A stretch of DNA of 64,000 nt, from NCBI RefSeq assembly GCF_022581195.2, contig NC_061463.1:5394001-5458000 (forward strand). Direction: 5' to 3'. The notes beneath the pieces were generated by a model. It ran no database searches. It saw only the letters and a list, made by a program, of their open reading frames with translations, and had not been told where the DNA came from. Position numbers and translations under genes: made by a program. Origin of the DNA: Helicoverpa zea (lineage: Eukaryota; Arthropoda; Insecta; Lepidoptera; Noctuidae). The first letter of the stretch is position 1; each line of letters begins with the position of its first letter. Below are positions 36,406 through 48,549 of the stretch, piece by piece.

Positions 36406-39400
36406 TTAAAGCCAGAGCCTGCATACGACTAATGTTGAAAAGCTATTAATGGAAATAAAATTGAGCGAAGTCCAGAGGAACGATTTACTTAATACATTGA
36501 TAATAAGTGGGGGGAATGTATGTAAAATGTCCGTAATGACGGTAGTCTTGTTAGACGTGGGAACGAAGGAGCAACCTGGGTAGAACATGGTAAGGTACGA
36601 ACCGAACAATGTCCACCGTTAGGGTAAGTTTAAACCTTCATTAATGGTAATGGGCCTGAACTCGATGGGAATGCCTCTTTTTGCGCCAGCAGACGTTACT
36701 GTAATGGTTGTTCGACAAGGGGCTTAGGAAGGCCAGGTACCAACAGATTTAGGTTTCATCTGGCCTGCTGATACTGAAAAGATATATACATTTATTGTGT
36801 ATACGAATTACTAACACTATTGTTTTAAAGAGAAGACACACGAAGTAGCTGAAAACATGGCAAAAAATTTAATGTTACGAATATATTTTAACTGTATCAA
36901 TTAATTAAAAACAATGTTATAACATTTCCGTATAAGATTATGTAGCAATACCAATTAGTATCCTGTTGCCAAATATGGACTCTTGCAGACCTCTAACAAC
37001 TAATCTTATAAGATTTTTAATGTCAATTACTAAACCTGATATATCTCTGATAATAGTTTCATTTTGCTATATGAGAATCAAATTCTTTCATAGTAACCAG
37101 TTCTAAATCGGTGTTTATTAAATAAAATACATGATTTATCTACCACTATTCTTCTCAACGGAGATTAATAATTCCATACACATAAGTATTATAATATACA
37201 AAAGAACAGGTGTTGAACAAATATTGCTAAAAGGATTTTTATAATTTTGGAATGAGATGACGTAAGCAAACGTTTAACGCAATGCCAACAAGAACGTTAA
37301 AATCAAGGAGAAAGCTATTAATTAAAAACGCTCTCTCATTTCACACGATAATAAAGTGACAACGCAAATTCGTAGGAACCGCAACGCAAGTATGTTTGTA
37401 ATTACAAAGCGTTTTCGACGCGTGAAATGCGAAACTTATGATGATTAACGTAAACCGAACTTTCCCATTAATTTGTATTTTTAATTAATCGAGGAACAGT
37501 ACTGATTTGAAATATAAATACATAATGAGAACTGAGTGTATTTGAAAGCACAAAGTAACCTCAAGAAAGAGATTGGATCATAAACCAGATGATTTTATGA
37601 TTTATTTGCTTTCCAAGCTAATTGTATTAGGCGCCCGCCGGCTGTCGTCATTGTGGAGCGAACCTTTGATCGCTCCCACTCAAAGGCTTGTGAGTTTGTT
37701 AGAGCTTTTCATTCAACAATGTCGATAGACGAGAACTTTGTTGTCCAACACACATAGGCATCCAGTTAAAATACAGACAAAATTGATACTAATAAAATGT
37801 TTTGTGGTGATTTAAATCAGACCGTTTTAGGTATTAGGCTAGTTTAGCCGGAATAGATTAATACTAATTTGGCACATTGTTTGGATGTCCGTGGAGGTCC
37901 GGCAGAGGGCGAGCATCGCGTGTGCGCTGCAGGTAACCTGGCAGGCGCCATTCGACCGATGGCTCTTACGAACCGTCAATTTGCGCCTGTAATTATTGCG
38001 GACCCTTCGATACTTATTTCTATTTTTTTCCCCAGCTTAATTGTTGCAACAGATGACTTTTTTGTCGAACAAACTCAAAGAGAGCGGAAAGGCATCAAAC
38101 GCAGCGTCGAATTTGGAAATAATTATACATAAATAGTCCCTTGAGCGGCCGATTAAGACAATTTCCGAGGCAAATTGCCGCAGACGAGCATAATAGCACA
38201 CGCTCTCCTCCGTCATAAATAAATCTGGATTACGTTTCTGTACGAGATTAAGATTGATTCGATCTCGATGCTTTCTGCTATTAATGCCTACACGGCATAA
38301 TGCCTGAGTCGTGTTAAAATTTTAAATCATTATCCGTTTTTGTGGGTGCGTGTGATTTGTGAGATAATTACGATCGACAAATTGCTGGCCGTCATTGTGT
38401 AGATAACGGGTGGATGCTATCGCCGTTCGTAATTAATGATCGATACATGTGAAATAATTAATTAGCGGCGGGGCTCACATCGGTACGGAAGGTGCCGGGG
38501 GCCTCTCCACAAAAAACAATGACGTGCGGTTTTGGTGCGCTGGCGCCGCTCCCGCCACGGCGACATCCGCCGCTCTATACGTCTATAATTTGGAAGACCT
38601 CGAATTAGTTTTAATCTCGTGGATGAGCGTGACGCTGACTTAACGTTCTCGAGAAATGTGTCATTAACGTTAATTTGAATGGTTGTTACCTTTTTTGTCA
38701 TAATTTCTGGGGTAATATAAACATAAGGTAAAAGCAGGGCCATTTTGTGCTCAGAAAGTAAAAGACAACAAAACCCGTTTAACAGCTTGCTACAAAGTTT
38801 CTCACCGATTCAGAAGTTTAGTGTCGGCTTCAATAATTAACAGCGTCAAAGGAATGTAATGTCTAAACAATTAAATTAAAAGTATGCGAGATGTATGGTG
38901 TAAGCTGGAACCGACAGCGAGCGGTAAGGTTACAGGCTATTTTACCATAATCAATAAAACTTTGTACTTATATTTGGCCACACATTTTAATAGAACGGTA
39001 ATCCGTATGGTTTAGAGCTTCAACCTTCAAACATTGGATTACTTTTAAAAAAGAAGTGAAAATCGCTACTCGCGCGCAGTGTCACCACGATTTAATGAAG
39101 ATACGGTGTAGACACATAATGTGACGGCTCGGTAATGGCTAACGAATTTACCTCAGAGGAGAGAGGGCACACTTTATGTCCACGGTAAAATTAGCTTACT
39201 TTAACTATTATTAAATGTCATTTTAGGATGGGAACGGGGTGAGAGTGACAATTGTGGGAACAGCCAAACCGTTGACATACGGAATTTGAATAGATAATTA
39301 TCTAGTAAATTCACTGCTTGTCACGTTTCGAGATAATGATTAAATTGCTGAGCATAATAGGTGTGTTGCTTTTACTCGTTTACGGATTGCGTGTTAAAAT

Positions 39401-39640
39401 TGTTTTGAGATCATCACAAAGCGTGTACAAGAAATTTCTAGCAATTTAATGGTAATTATTTTTACTTTAAGTACATGTTTGTATTTCGTTATTAACTGCC
39501 AGTATTGGTCTACCTATCGCCCCAAAATCAATAATTGATCGATGTTCTCACGATCCCCAGATACATCACGTTGGATTCAGTGAGAGACCTCTAACTCGGT
39601 ATCGCGATGCGTGTGCGCAATTAAAACGAAACCCACAATC

Positions 39641-39655
39641 AGCCGCCATGTTTGT
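39641..39655 (-). promoter_or_regulatory. YY1/Pho-type motif
   Basis: On the minus strand the sequence reads AACATGGCGGCT, matching the AANATGGCGGC consensus. A second motif, AAGATGGCGGG, occurs on the same strand at 40282-40272, about 630 bp away, beside a GC-rich island. Clustering of such sites is typical of Polycomb response elements in flies; here it is suggestive only. Confidence 0.3.
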
Positions 39656-41280
39656 ACACGGCCGATGTTAATAGCCTTTAGTAATTACATACCAGTATCA
39701 TGCTAACGTTGCTTCTCGGAAGGCTGATCAAATTAATAGAACCTATTTTGGCTACATGTATCATCCAAATATTTGATATAATTATACATAGTTTTCTATT
39801 GCATTCCGAACCAATAATAATACAACCCTGATACAAAGACGAAATAAAATGCTAGCAATAATAAGGCACGCCAACGTCACCGCGTCTCGACTCGAGAATT
39901 TCATATCGCCACATTTACATGTATTCTATTCGAGGAACTAGCGGTCCGACCTCCCCGTCGTTATATCCGGGAAAAGAATATCTAAATTCAATTACAAAAA
40001 GGCTTCTCTGCGAGGTGTGCCGTTGCACCCGCGCCTCCTCCGAAAAGGGTGTATAACAACTCAATTTCTCCATATTATTAAGACGGTGGGGTGTGCGGGT
40101 AGAGTAGGGGTGGCATGCTACACAAAAAGAATGCTAATTTAAAATTCTTATTGCTGTGTTTGTATGCGCGCGCGCTTTATGTATCATTCGCGTAACAAAA
40201 GGCGGAGGAGAGAGCCGCCCGAGCGCGTAATTTCAATCTAATATTCAATTTGAGAAGTATCGCGAGCTCCTCCCGCCATCTTTTATTTATTTTACTCGAC
40301 TCCAAGTGTTTCCCTTGGATTCACAGATCATAGAAATAAACGAGATATGTTATTCCATAATATGCTCCAGAGTCAACAAACTTTTAAGTGTCTACGTATT
40401 ATCGTGAAGAGTGTGACAATATTTATAGACTTAACTTGTCCTAGTTTTTTTGCATGATCCCATCGTCTATCATTAATTGGAGTCCTCATAGCCGGCCATT
40501 CGACGAGCCTTATCTTGACAAAGAGCACTAAATTCGATTCGATATCTCAATCTAACGGCCGAAGATAATTGCTTCATTCCCACGACGCGAAGAAAATAAA
40601 TTTCACCGGTCACAATGGGTGCTTTCCACAGACAATTCGCGTCTAAACGGGGGGCGATAGACGCGTAATGCTCGAGTCGTGATATATTAGTGAAGGAGCT
40701 AATGGTGACCCCTTACCACACCTCGCGAGCATACGCCGCTGACGGACCCTCGACCGTTTAACACGATAATACGGTACACTTTCTAAACAAAATGTCGAAC
40801 CACAAGTATTGTTTAAAACAGAGCGAATGTCAAGGATGACAACGGATTCTTCAATTTATTTTGTCACGATCACGAATTTGCATGAAACAAAATAGGCTGT
40901 GTGTTGCATTTTCGGCAAGTCAAGGCTCATGAAGGTATTGTTTAGTGTTAAAGAAAAATGAGGTTTCATTTGAACGTGTATAGTAATAAAAATGCACGGG
41001 TGGTAAACGCGACCGCATGTGGGCTCTATCGATGCACCACCATGCACTTGCTTCGGTTGCTACACAGATAGTCAATACTAAAAGCTGCAATGCCTTTTTC
41101 GCTACATTCGATTCGGTGCAATTTGCATTTAAAGCAATATATTTAAACCTCGCAAGGAGCCATAACACGAAAACGCTAGTTTGCAAACGACATGTCAATA
41201 TGTAAACTAGAAAATGATTGCCTATCCGTCGTGGCCATACAATTGGTTTAATGGAATAAGGTAAACGCGGGTGAAGTCGT

Positions 41281-41735
41281 CATGCCCCAATAGTCGTCAA
41301 TTAATCTTAAAACTTTTATTATTATTTTCTACTGAACTTAAAATGGGCCGGTTTATATATCAACATATTGTTGATAATATTTTGCACAATTGAAATAACA
41401 ATACGGGGTTTTAACAGTCACGGCTTCTAAGATATGTTATTTGAAACGTGTGTGCCCTAACAAAATCGTTTTTTCGTGAAGTTCAGCTGTCAAAAGTGAA
41501 ACTCAGCACGTGGTTTTGTGTTTTGATTTACATAACTCCAGTAGGGTCTGTGGTATGTTTCTTTGTTTAATTAGATAGTTAAGTTTATTTGCTATCGATT
41601 TAATATGCAATTTGGAATACTTTTAACATAGAAGATATATTTTTTCAATGTGACATCTAATGGTACTTCAAAACTCCCATTTAACCCAAAACCCGTCAAT
41701 TTTACAATTATTTTGACGACTACTGGGACATGCTC
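41281..41735. repeat. Inverted pair of a short motif TTGACGACTAYTGGG
   Basis: On the minus strand at 41302-41281 the sequence reads AATTGACGACTATTGGGGCA. On the plus strand at 41711-41731 it reads ATTTTGACGACTACTGGGAC. The two copies face each other about 410 bp apart. Related copies cluster at 44354-44606. The family is unknown to me; it may be a decayed mobile element end. Confidence 0.4.
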
Positions 41736-42459
41736 AAAAGTTGCACCTAAACTCGTCATAATGAGGATATTTTGTGTTTTACAGTACAAAATGCGAATAA
41801 ATAGCTAATATCGGGACTTTTACAAAATTGATAACTGTCTAGAACAAACATATTTAAGGTTTAGACTACATTTGTTCATAAAACTGCGTTTCTTTTAAGC
41901 TTTTTCTTAGGGATAAATTTTACTCTGCTGGTTCTAGATGCACGTACACAGTCATGTTATTCGATTCAATTCACATGTTTCTTAATGGTTAAATCCCCTG
42001 TTTTCTATAAGTATGCACATTCTACGAGTGTTTTTTCAGATATATATTGGCCGCTGTAGGCCTCCGCCATTCGATTAAGATCTACCGCTTTGGGTACAAG
42101 TAGGTCTAGCACTAGCCTTTGTTTCTACTACGCTTGGATTACAATTTGTGGCAAACAAAAATTGACTGTTCTTAAACTATGCTTTTTGTTCGGAATAACT
42201 GCATTTCGTCACGCGTATTGTACCGCGTCTTCTTAACGTGCCTTAATAGCGCCTGTATAAAAATTATGTCATTCAACTAGTTTTGACGCAAAAAATATTT
42301 AAATCAGTTTTAAAACTAAGATGACATAGCTTCCATCGCTGTCACTTCTTTGCTTGTCGTATTCGATATTGATGGGTAAAGAGTAATCTTAAGTAAGATT
42401 TTTTTATTTAAAATTGTCTGTATTTAGTGATTGCATGATCGTAATTTTAACAGCAGATC

Positions 42460-42745
42460 ATGACTGAAAGAAACTACAAGCAAGAGGGCCTTTCAAAAGT
42501 CATAGAAGCTGTAAATCAAAGGGCCACAACATCAGATGCAGCAAGAAAATTTAAAACGCCCTTTTGAGACAACTTTAATGAAATGGTGACACAAAACCGA
42601 CGATTATCCCTGTATATATATACTATAGAAATGAACCCAAGGACAATCTCCGGTTCTGTGCTAAAGTATTGCTAACTATGGAGGAAAATTACTTGGGCTA
42701 TTGCGTTGGGATGTTAGTGGATTAGGATATAGGAAACTATAGGAA
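42460..42745 (+). pseudogene. Degenerate pogo-like (Tc1/mariner superfamily) transposase fragment
   Basis: An ATG at 42460 opens MTERNYKQEGLSKVIEAVNQ, followed by RATTSDAARKFKTPF and a TGA (42565-42567). Shifting frame continues with ETTLMKW and another stop. This pattern, a basic start, then AIEAV, then DAARKF and a TLMKW-like end, is that of the psq-type helix-turn-helix at the N-terminus of pogo/Tigger transposases. About 110 bases on, LTMEENYLGYCVGMLVD resembles the start of the CENP-B-type second DNA-binding domain, again followed by a stop. The remainder is interrupted by the SINE at 42758. At least one frameshift and several stops make it a fossil. Assignment to pogo is by motif memory; other psq-domain genes are possible. 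Confidence 0.6.
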
Positions 42746-42757
42746 CTATGGCACCTG

Positions 42758-43099
42758 GAAAAAAAGTCGTGGTGGCCTGGTGGGCCAAGAATCAACCTCT
42801 CAAGTATGAGGGCGCGGGTTCGATTCCAGGTCAGGCAAGTACCAATGCAACTTTTCTAAGTTTGTATGTACTTTCTAAGTATATCCTGCAATGACACTAA
42901 TGACTGTGTTTCGGATGGCACGTTAAACTGTAGGTCCCGGCAGTCTAACCAAGGGGTATTGGGTTGCCTGGGTAACTGGGTTGAGGAGGTCAGATAGGCC
43001 GTCGCTTCTTGTAAAGTACTGGTACTCAGCTGAATCCGGTTAGACTGGAAGCCGACCCAAACATAGTTGGGAAAAAAGGCTCGGAGGATGATGATGATA
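42758..43099 (+). mobile_element. tRNA-headed SINE, internally deleted copy, with 17-bp target duplication
   Basis: The element begins GAAAAAAAGTCGTGGTGGCC (box A-like). It has a perfect box B GGTTCGATTCC at 42817-42827 and ends in GGCTCGGAGGATGATGATGA. It is flanked by a perfect 17-bp direct repeat AGGAACTATGGCACCTG at 42741-42757 and 43100-43116, as expected for target-primed reverse transcription. Compared with the copy at 21854-22237 it lacks a 59-bp segment between CCCGGC and AGTCTAACC. It has inserted into, or next to, the pogo-like fossil. SINEs of this type are transcribed by RNA polymerase III from the tRNA-like head. Confidence 0.95.
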
Positions 43100-43147
43100 A
43101 GGAACTATGGCACCTGCCGATGACAATGTATAAAATACATGTTAAAA

Positions 43148-43542
43148 TGGCAGGTGGAGACTCGCCACCTCACTTACTGGGCCCCCGGGAATCAGTCGCT
43201 AAATCGCAACAAGAGGGTAACAGGTACATGAGCGGCTGAAGGGTGAGGATAACTCGGCGGACTTTAAACGCAGATCACGCGCTCCATGTGGGTCCAGCAT
43301 CACCGGCCCACTCGCCACTTACCACGAGGCACCTACCCTCCGAGCAGGGCTGCTAACCCTGCTCTAGCGACTCCTCTCTGACCGGCCGATGAAGGCAAGC
43401 CAAGAGGCGGGAGACCTATCCCCCGTCATGCTTCACTCCGGCAGGCCGGAGATGGGGGACAGTATACTCTCCCTGGAGCACTCGGATATATAGCCCCGCG
43501 GGGTCGCTACTCCCCGTCATCCGCCTCAGATGCCCTGTAAGG
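43148..43542. mobile_element. GC-rich, strongly structured fragment, probably of a retroelement
   Basis: A block of about 395 bp is far richer in GC than its surroundings, with sharp edges. It contains several perfect stems: AGGTGG/CCACCT at its left end; GAGCAGGG (43342-43349) and CCCTGCTC (43357-43364) around a 7-base loop; and GCCCCGCGGGG near 43494. It encodes no long ORF. The composition and folding resemble the 5' untranslated part of a non-LTR retrotransposon, but I cannot name a family, and a structured noncoding RNA remains possible. Confidence 0.45.
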
Positions 43543-43892
43543 CTTATTAGATATTTTTATTATTGGGTTTGAACGGTTAGTTGTACCTAATCATATTTTA
43601 TTTTTTGATTGATACCTTTAAGACAGTAGACAGTTTAAACTGTCTATAGAGATTTTTGCAAATGGTACTTAGCATGCGCTAAGCAGTTCAGAAGTTTTGA
43701 TAAATGACAACCTTACCTACATATCTCTGAATGTTAGTAATTATTTCGCTTAAAGCTATATAAATGAATGGGGCTTTTATTTTTTGTGAATACTAATTAT
43801 TTTATTTTACAATTTAAATATTTTAAAAGTAATTATTTTACTCGTGCTACATATGCACATGACTGCATCGTTATTATGATTAAGAAATATAA

Positions 43893-44096
43893 CATACTAG
43901 CTTCTGCCAGCGGTTTCACCCGCATCCCGTGGGAACTACTTGCCGTACCGGGATAAAAAGTAGCCTGTAGCCTTCCTCGATAAATGGGCTATCTAACACT
44001 GAAATAAATTTTCAAATCGGACCAGTAGTACCTGAGATTAGCGCGTTCAAACAAACAAACAAACAAACTCTTCAGCTTTATAATATTAGTATAGAT
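43893..44096 (+). mobile_element. Short interspersed lepidopteran repeat with (AAAC)n and TATAATATTAGTATAG tail
   Basis: The unit opens ATACTAGCTTCTGCCAGCGG, passes through a conserved CCGTACCGGGATAAAAAGTA block and an (AAAC)n run (about 44048-44068), and ends TTATAATATTAGTATAGAT. ATACTA at the start and TAGTAT near the end form a 6-bp terminal inverted match. I recognise this as a very common dispersed repeat in moths and butterflies. Whether it is the 3' end of a non-LTR element or a nonautonomous Helitron/other DNA element I cannot settle from one copy. Confidence 0.85.
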
Positions 44097-47000
44097 ATTT
44101 TATAGACTGGTTTTGTAATTCCAAGCGTTTGATAGATAGGAATATAAATTAAAATGCAACCATGTATCCGTTTTATTGAATACCTGCTCTTCTAACAGAT
44201 TATGACCTGCTATTCTAAATAGGAATTTGGTTTTTTATCTATCTACCTACCTAATGTTTCAAAAGCACTATGCTTAACAAATTCAAGCACAAAAAAAATG
44301 TACATAACTTGAACCTTATGTTCAAGAGCAGAGAGTTTACATTAGCATTAAAAGTTGACGAGTACTGGGAATATTTGACGAGTATCCGTACAAATCAGAC
44401 GACTATTGGTACAAATCGCCCTTTTTTTACTTAAGCCTTAATAAGTATATAAACCCATCAAAATGATTAAAAAAACATTAGTTACATAGAATAATGAATA
44501 AATACTCTATCACGTCATGCAAAAATTTTCATTTTCTATTGAATATTTAACACACAGTAGCGCTTCAAATTCAGTGATTTCCGAAATCCGACGACTATTG
44601 GTACGTTTACCTTATTAAAGATCAATGTGCGTCTTACTCAATTACGTAGCATGTTGTATTGTTGCACAGTCGGCCGATGGAGTCGCTAAGTATGATTTTT
44701 AACGTCAGTTAGTGTGTGCAGAAAGCGTATGCGGGAGTTTCCTGATAATTTGCCTGACGACGCGCCTCCGCCGCGGCCACTTACAGTAAAACCCCCTTTT
44801 CAATGCCTTCGCGTTATAAAAATGTTATTATTGGTACAGAACAGTGAAGTGATTACTGACAACGACTTTTACATTCGAAGAAGAACTGTGGTTATAATGT
44901 CAGTGATAATTGTAGGGGGAACGTAATAAATAAACGTTCTAGTTTCTGAATCAGTGTCTTTGGTATTGTTAGAGTTTTTGCAATTGCCGACGATATCTAT
45001 CAGTGCATATCTATTAGGTACTTAGTAGGTATTATAACATACGTCTAATAAGATTACTGTCAAAATAAATCCTATATGAATTAACTAGGTTTATCAAAAT
45101 CCCTAATCTTTTGAATCATCGTTAGCTGTCGTAATGGTGTTACGGTATCAATTTATACGATTTTCTTTTATCTTCATTTATAAAGTTCCAAAAACAGTAA
45201 ATCACGATGTCCTAAGTCTCAAGTCAGTGAGAAAAAACTATAAATTCTTTAAACACAATATCAAGATAAAACCGACATTGTCGCATGATTAACGATCAGA
45301 TTTAAATTTAAAAAGCAAAACTTTACGAGAGCACCTTATAACGAACACGACGAGCTACGTTTATAATTATAATTAATATTCTCACTGTATTAGAGTGGTC
45401 GACGGTAAAAAAACAAGATTCGACGCGAGAATTAATAACAAACAAATGGGCTACCTGCGGTGTTTTTTGTGAGCCCCCACAGGTAAGCTCGCGATGATGA
45501 AAGAAACTCATGTGTCTGTCTTAAAATTTAAACAATATTGCTCGATTTTGACACGGTTGCACCTTTTTATGGGGATCGTCAAGCTTCCATTCATATAAAG
45601 TAGCGGTGTACAGAAAAAATCACGCTCCGCGAATTCCGCTACTGGGCGACAGATGGCAGCAAGCGACTGACAATTACCTGCAACCGAAGAAAAACAAACA
45701 TTACACTCTGCAGGTTTCACTCTAACATTATAAATGAACAGTGTGCCAGTTAAAGAAACATGAACAACTGAACTCTACCTCCGCAGGGTTCACATTTCTT
45801 TACCTCTGTGGGTTATTAAAAAAAAAATAACAATCAGTGCTTCATTGGAAACAAGAAACCATCGAATCGAAATTCTGGACAAAAGAGAGGAACTCTTAAC
45901 GTGATACCATAATGACAAAACAGAAATATGATTTCGATTAAACGGTGCGACGGAGACGGCTTGATCGAGAGCTTTTGTGGGTGCAAAGGACAGGAAACTA
46001 GTTAATAATAAAAATATTTTATTTGTATAGTGGGGTAAAACACCCCCGCTGCGGGCTGTTTGGTCGGGACGGCATCCATCATCATTATATTAACCGATTT
46101 AACACTTTTGAACAGATTCCTACGACTAGCGCGGAGGGGACAGAAATGTGCAAGTCTCACCCGGCCATTGTGAGACTTGGTGCGGTTACTCTAATTTATT
46201 TGGTGTACAATTACTTACTCCTTATCGAGCGAACAGTATGGAATTGATGATGCATCGAGTCGAGAGCGTTATCGATTGAAGTCAATCTAGGTCCGTAGCG
46301 TCCAAGTTAGGAGTCAGTTTCTGACCTAGCCTATAGAATTCCCTGTTTGGTCACGTCGTGAGGATTATTAATTACAGGAGCCGTGGAAACCGGGTCGAGA
46401 TATTTTTATCAGATTTCTAATTACGGCGCCTTCAAGTTCAACTCGGCGTATTGTCTACAAAATTGCGTTACTATGACGTTTCAATACAAAGTAAACAAAT
46501 TGCATCTGAAACTCGTTGACGGAGGAGAACAAAAAAATGGCTGCGCTACTTTTGGTTGCGGCCGGGTTTGTGCCCGATTGGAGCGTATAAGGCAAACCTC
46601 CAGCATTATTTTATTGCATAATTGAAAACGTTTTTACGTCAATTATTTTCCAGCGTAACATTAATTGACATGTAACATGTTCATGTGATTATAAATATTT
46701 AACAGTCCCTAAGCAGTTACCTATCTATTTAAATAAAATGTGGAATTAATTATCTGTCGATCTATATGGAGGAAATGCAATTAGATGAAATGATGCATGT
46801 CGATATTAAAATAGGCATTGATATGCAAAGTCGGCTCATTACCGATGCGGGCGGTGGCCGCCGGTCCCATGGCTTGTTCACAAATTTTTGTTCGCTAATC
46901 AATAAGATTGACCCTAATACCAATTACTATTCAGCAGTAACAATAACGCTTGCTTACAATACTCAGCCTATTGTTTATTCACAGCAATTTTATCTAGATG

Positions 47001-47739
47001 TATGCACTTAGTGGGTTAATACCTGCTTAGTTCATGTAACATACCTACTTACAGCTCACACAACTGGGCAAAAGTCAATAATGACAAAAAACATTGATGT
47101 CAGTGAACCGACTCACGGCTATCCGAAAGGGCGCGTGCGAGTGTGGTCTGAATCTACCCAATAATTACTCGCAGTGATTAAATCTCAAGATAAGACTCAT
47201 TCTGCTAATTACTCCCTAAAGCTAAACACGGTTTTTGCCATCGACATAATTTAATAAGCATATTAACCGGACCGATGCCATAGATAGGTGCCGGGCCCCG
47301 AGCGATTCTCGCTAATACCTTTATAATGTTGTTAATACGGAATATCTTTAAAGGAAAATACGGCAGACGAAGACACGGTCTCACCGCGAGGTCAAAGATG
47401 AATGACCATGTAAATGCGTAATGAAAGCCAGAAGACACTCCTGACTCGAATCACAGTTGTTCACAACTCGTACACATTACAATCAATTTAAAAGCGAGTA
47501 TGTGTACGAGCACTATGACATTGCGTCTGGGCGAGTCCCATCGCGTGTGGCGCGACCAGCCACCGTCTGTCCAACGGTTAATTCAATAAAACGGGAAAGC
47601 AGTTCGCTTGTTTGATCTGTCGATATTGAACTTCTAAACAAGTCAACATATGCAGCCCATGAATTCTATGCAAATGTTAGTGGTTAGAATGCATGTTTAT
47701 GTAGATCGGCAATAAAAGTCGTGTCACTGCGACTGGGTG
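44097..47739. other. AT-rich noncoding stretch with a cluster of short repeated motifs
   Basis: No gene is supported. Between 44354 and 44606 four relatives of TTGACGACTATTGGTAC occur (about 44354, 44374, 44396 and 44588), related to the inverted pair at 41.3-41.7 kb. More even-composition islands lie at about 44640-44790 and 46020-46260. The short ORFs here (62-81 codons) show no domain. Confidence 0.55.
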
Positions 47740-48460
47740 TCGGAGAAGCGATCTGACCTCGCGATGAATGACTCCCATTAGCATCTCATAGGTTTAATTA
47801 GGGATCCACGCAACGGCCGGTCGCCCACGTCAACGCGTTCCCGTGTGTGGGCAATCAAATTAGTGACGACCAGACAATGGGACCGAGTGGAGCGAACAAC
47901 CCCACGACAAAACGTTTCCTCGCAATCTTCGATCACCGGATTAAGGGAGACTCTCGCACGTTTTATCTCCGATTGTCCGCACTTAACGCACACTTTACGC
48001 CGAGTGCCCCTCGAGAGGAAATTGAAAGCGATCGCTTTCCCGGCTATCTTATCTGTAGTGTTGTACTAATTAATCGATGTAGCGCGAAGAGGTCGTCGTT
48101 AGAGGTAAATAATGCTGGCATTGTGGCCGCCGGCGGTGATTTATCGGTGTGAATAGACAAGTGTCGCGGGCGGAGCGGGTCGGCACAATGGCGTGGAATG
48201 TCGTCGCGGGCCGCTCGCTCGCCGCGCTCGTGCGACGTGAATGCGGATTATTAATAACCCGCTCTGGTTCGGCACGACGCGGACGGCCGAGACGGTTTGA
48301 GCGACTCCCATCGCACTCCTCGCCCGAAGCGCCTCCACCTGTACCCGCTGCACCATATGAGCGCGCCATAGCTTATTCACGATACTTTTTAATGGCCGCA
48401 TTGATGCATGCATTCCGCGAACAATTCGCGACGCTGCCGAGACCAAACGAACGAAATAAC
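47740..48460. promoter_or_regulatory. Large CpG-rich block, candidate promoter or enhancer
   Basis: About 700 bp stand out for GC and CpG content in AT-rich DNA. ORFs of 71-115 codons run in several frames on both strands at once (47778-48488), which is what CpG-rich noncoding DNA gives; none has a domain. The block includes a perfect 16-bp palindrome GAAAGCGATCGCTTTC at 48024-48039. It is the strongest GC island outside the zfh2 exons and a reasonable candidate for a promoter (of zfh2 on the minus strand or of an unseen noncoding RNA) or an enhancer. Confidence 0.4.
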
Positions 48461-48528
48461 AATGTTTGCTAATAATATTAAAGATCAATCACAATTTTAT
48501 AAATAAAATTCTTAAATTATTATATTCA

Positions 48529-48547
48529 TCAGCGCCCCCTGTGTTCT
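48529..48547 (-). promoter_or_regulatory. CTCF-type motif
   Basis: On the minus strand the sequence reads AACACAGGGGGCGCTGAT, containing AGGGGGCGC, the core shared by vertebrate and insect CTCF sites. It lies just beside the CpG-rich block and points left. Occupancy cannot be judged from sequence. Confidence 0.4.
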
Positions 48548-48549
48548 CC

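Larger units (their letters stand above)
31384..42459. other. Noncoding stretch upstream of the zfh2 start exon
   Basis: Because the start exon has a spliced acceptor, this DNA should be intron leading back to a noncoding first exon, with or without promoter and upstream flank. No ORF shows a recognisable domain. GC-rich islands occur at about 34600-34760, 37620-37960, 38460-38590 and 40150-40280. Notable motifs are listed separately. The first exon and promoter could not be placed. Confidence 0.6.

Noticed and set aside
48070..48488. ORFs of 99, 107 and 115 codons in three frames
   Set aside because: Simultaneous openness on both strands is a GC/CpG composition effect; no domain.
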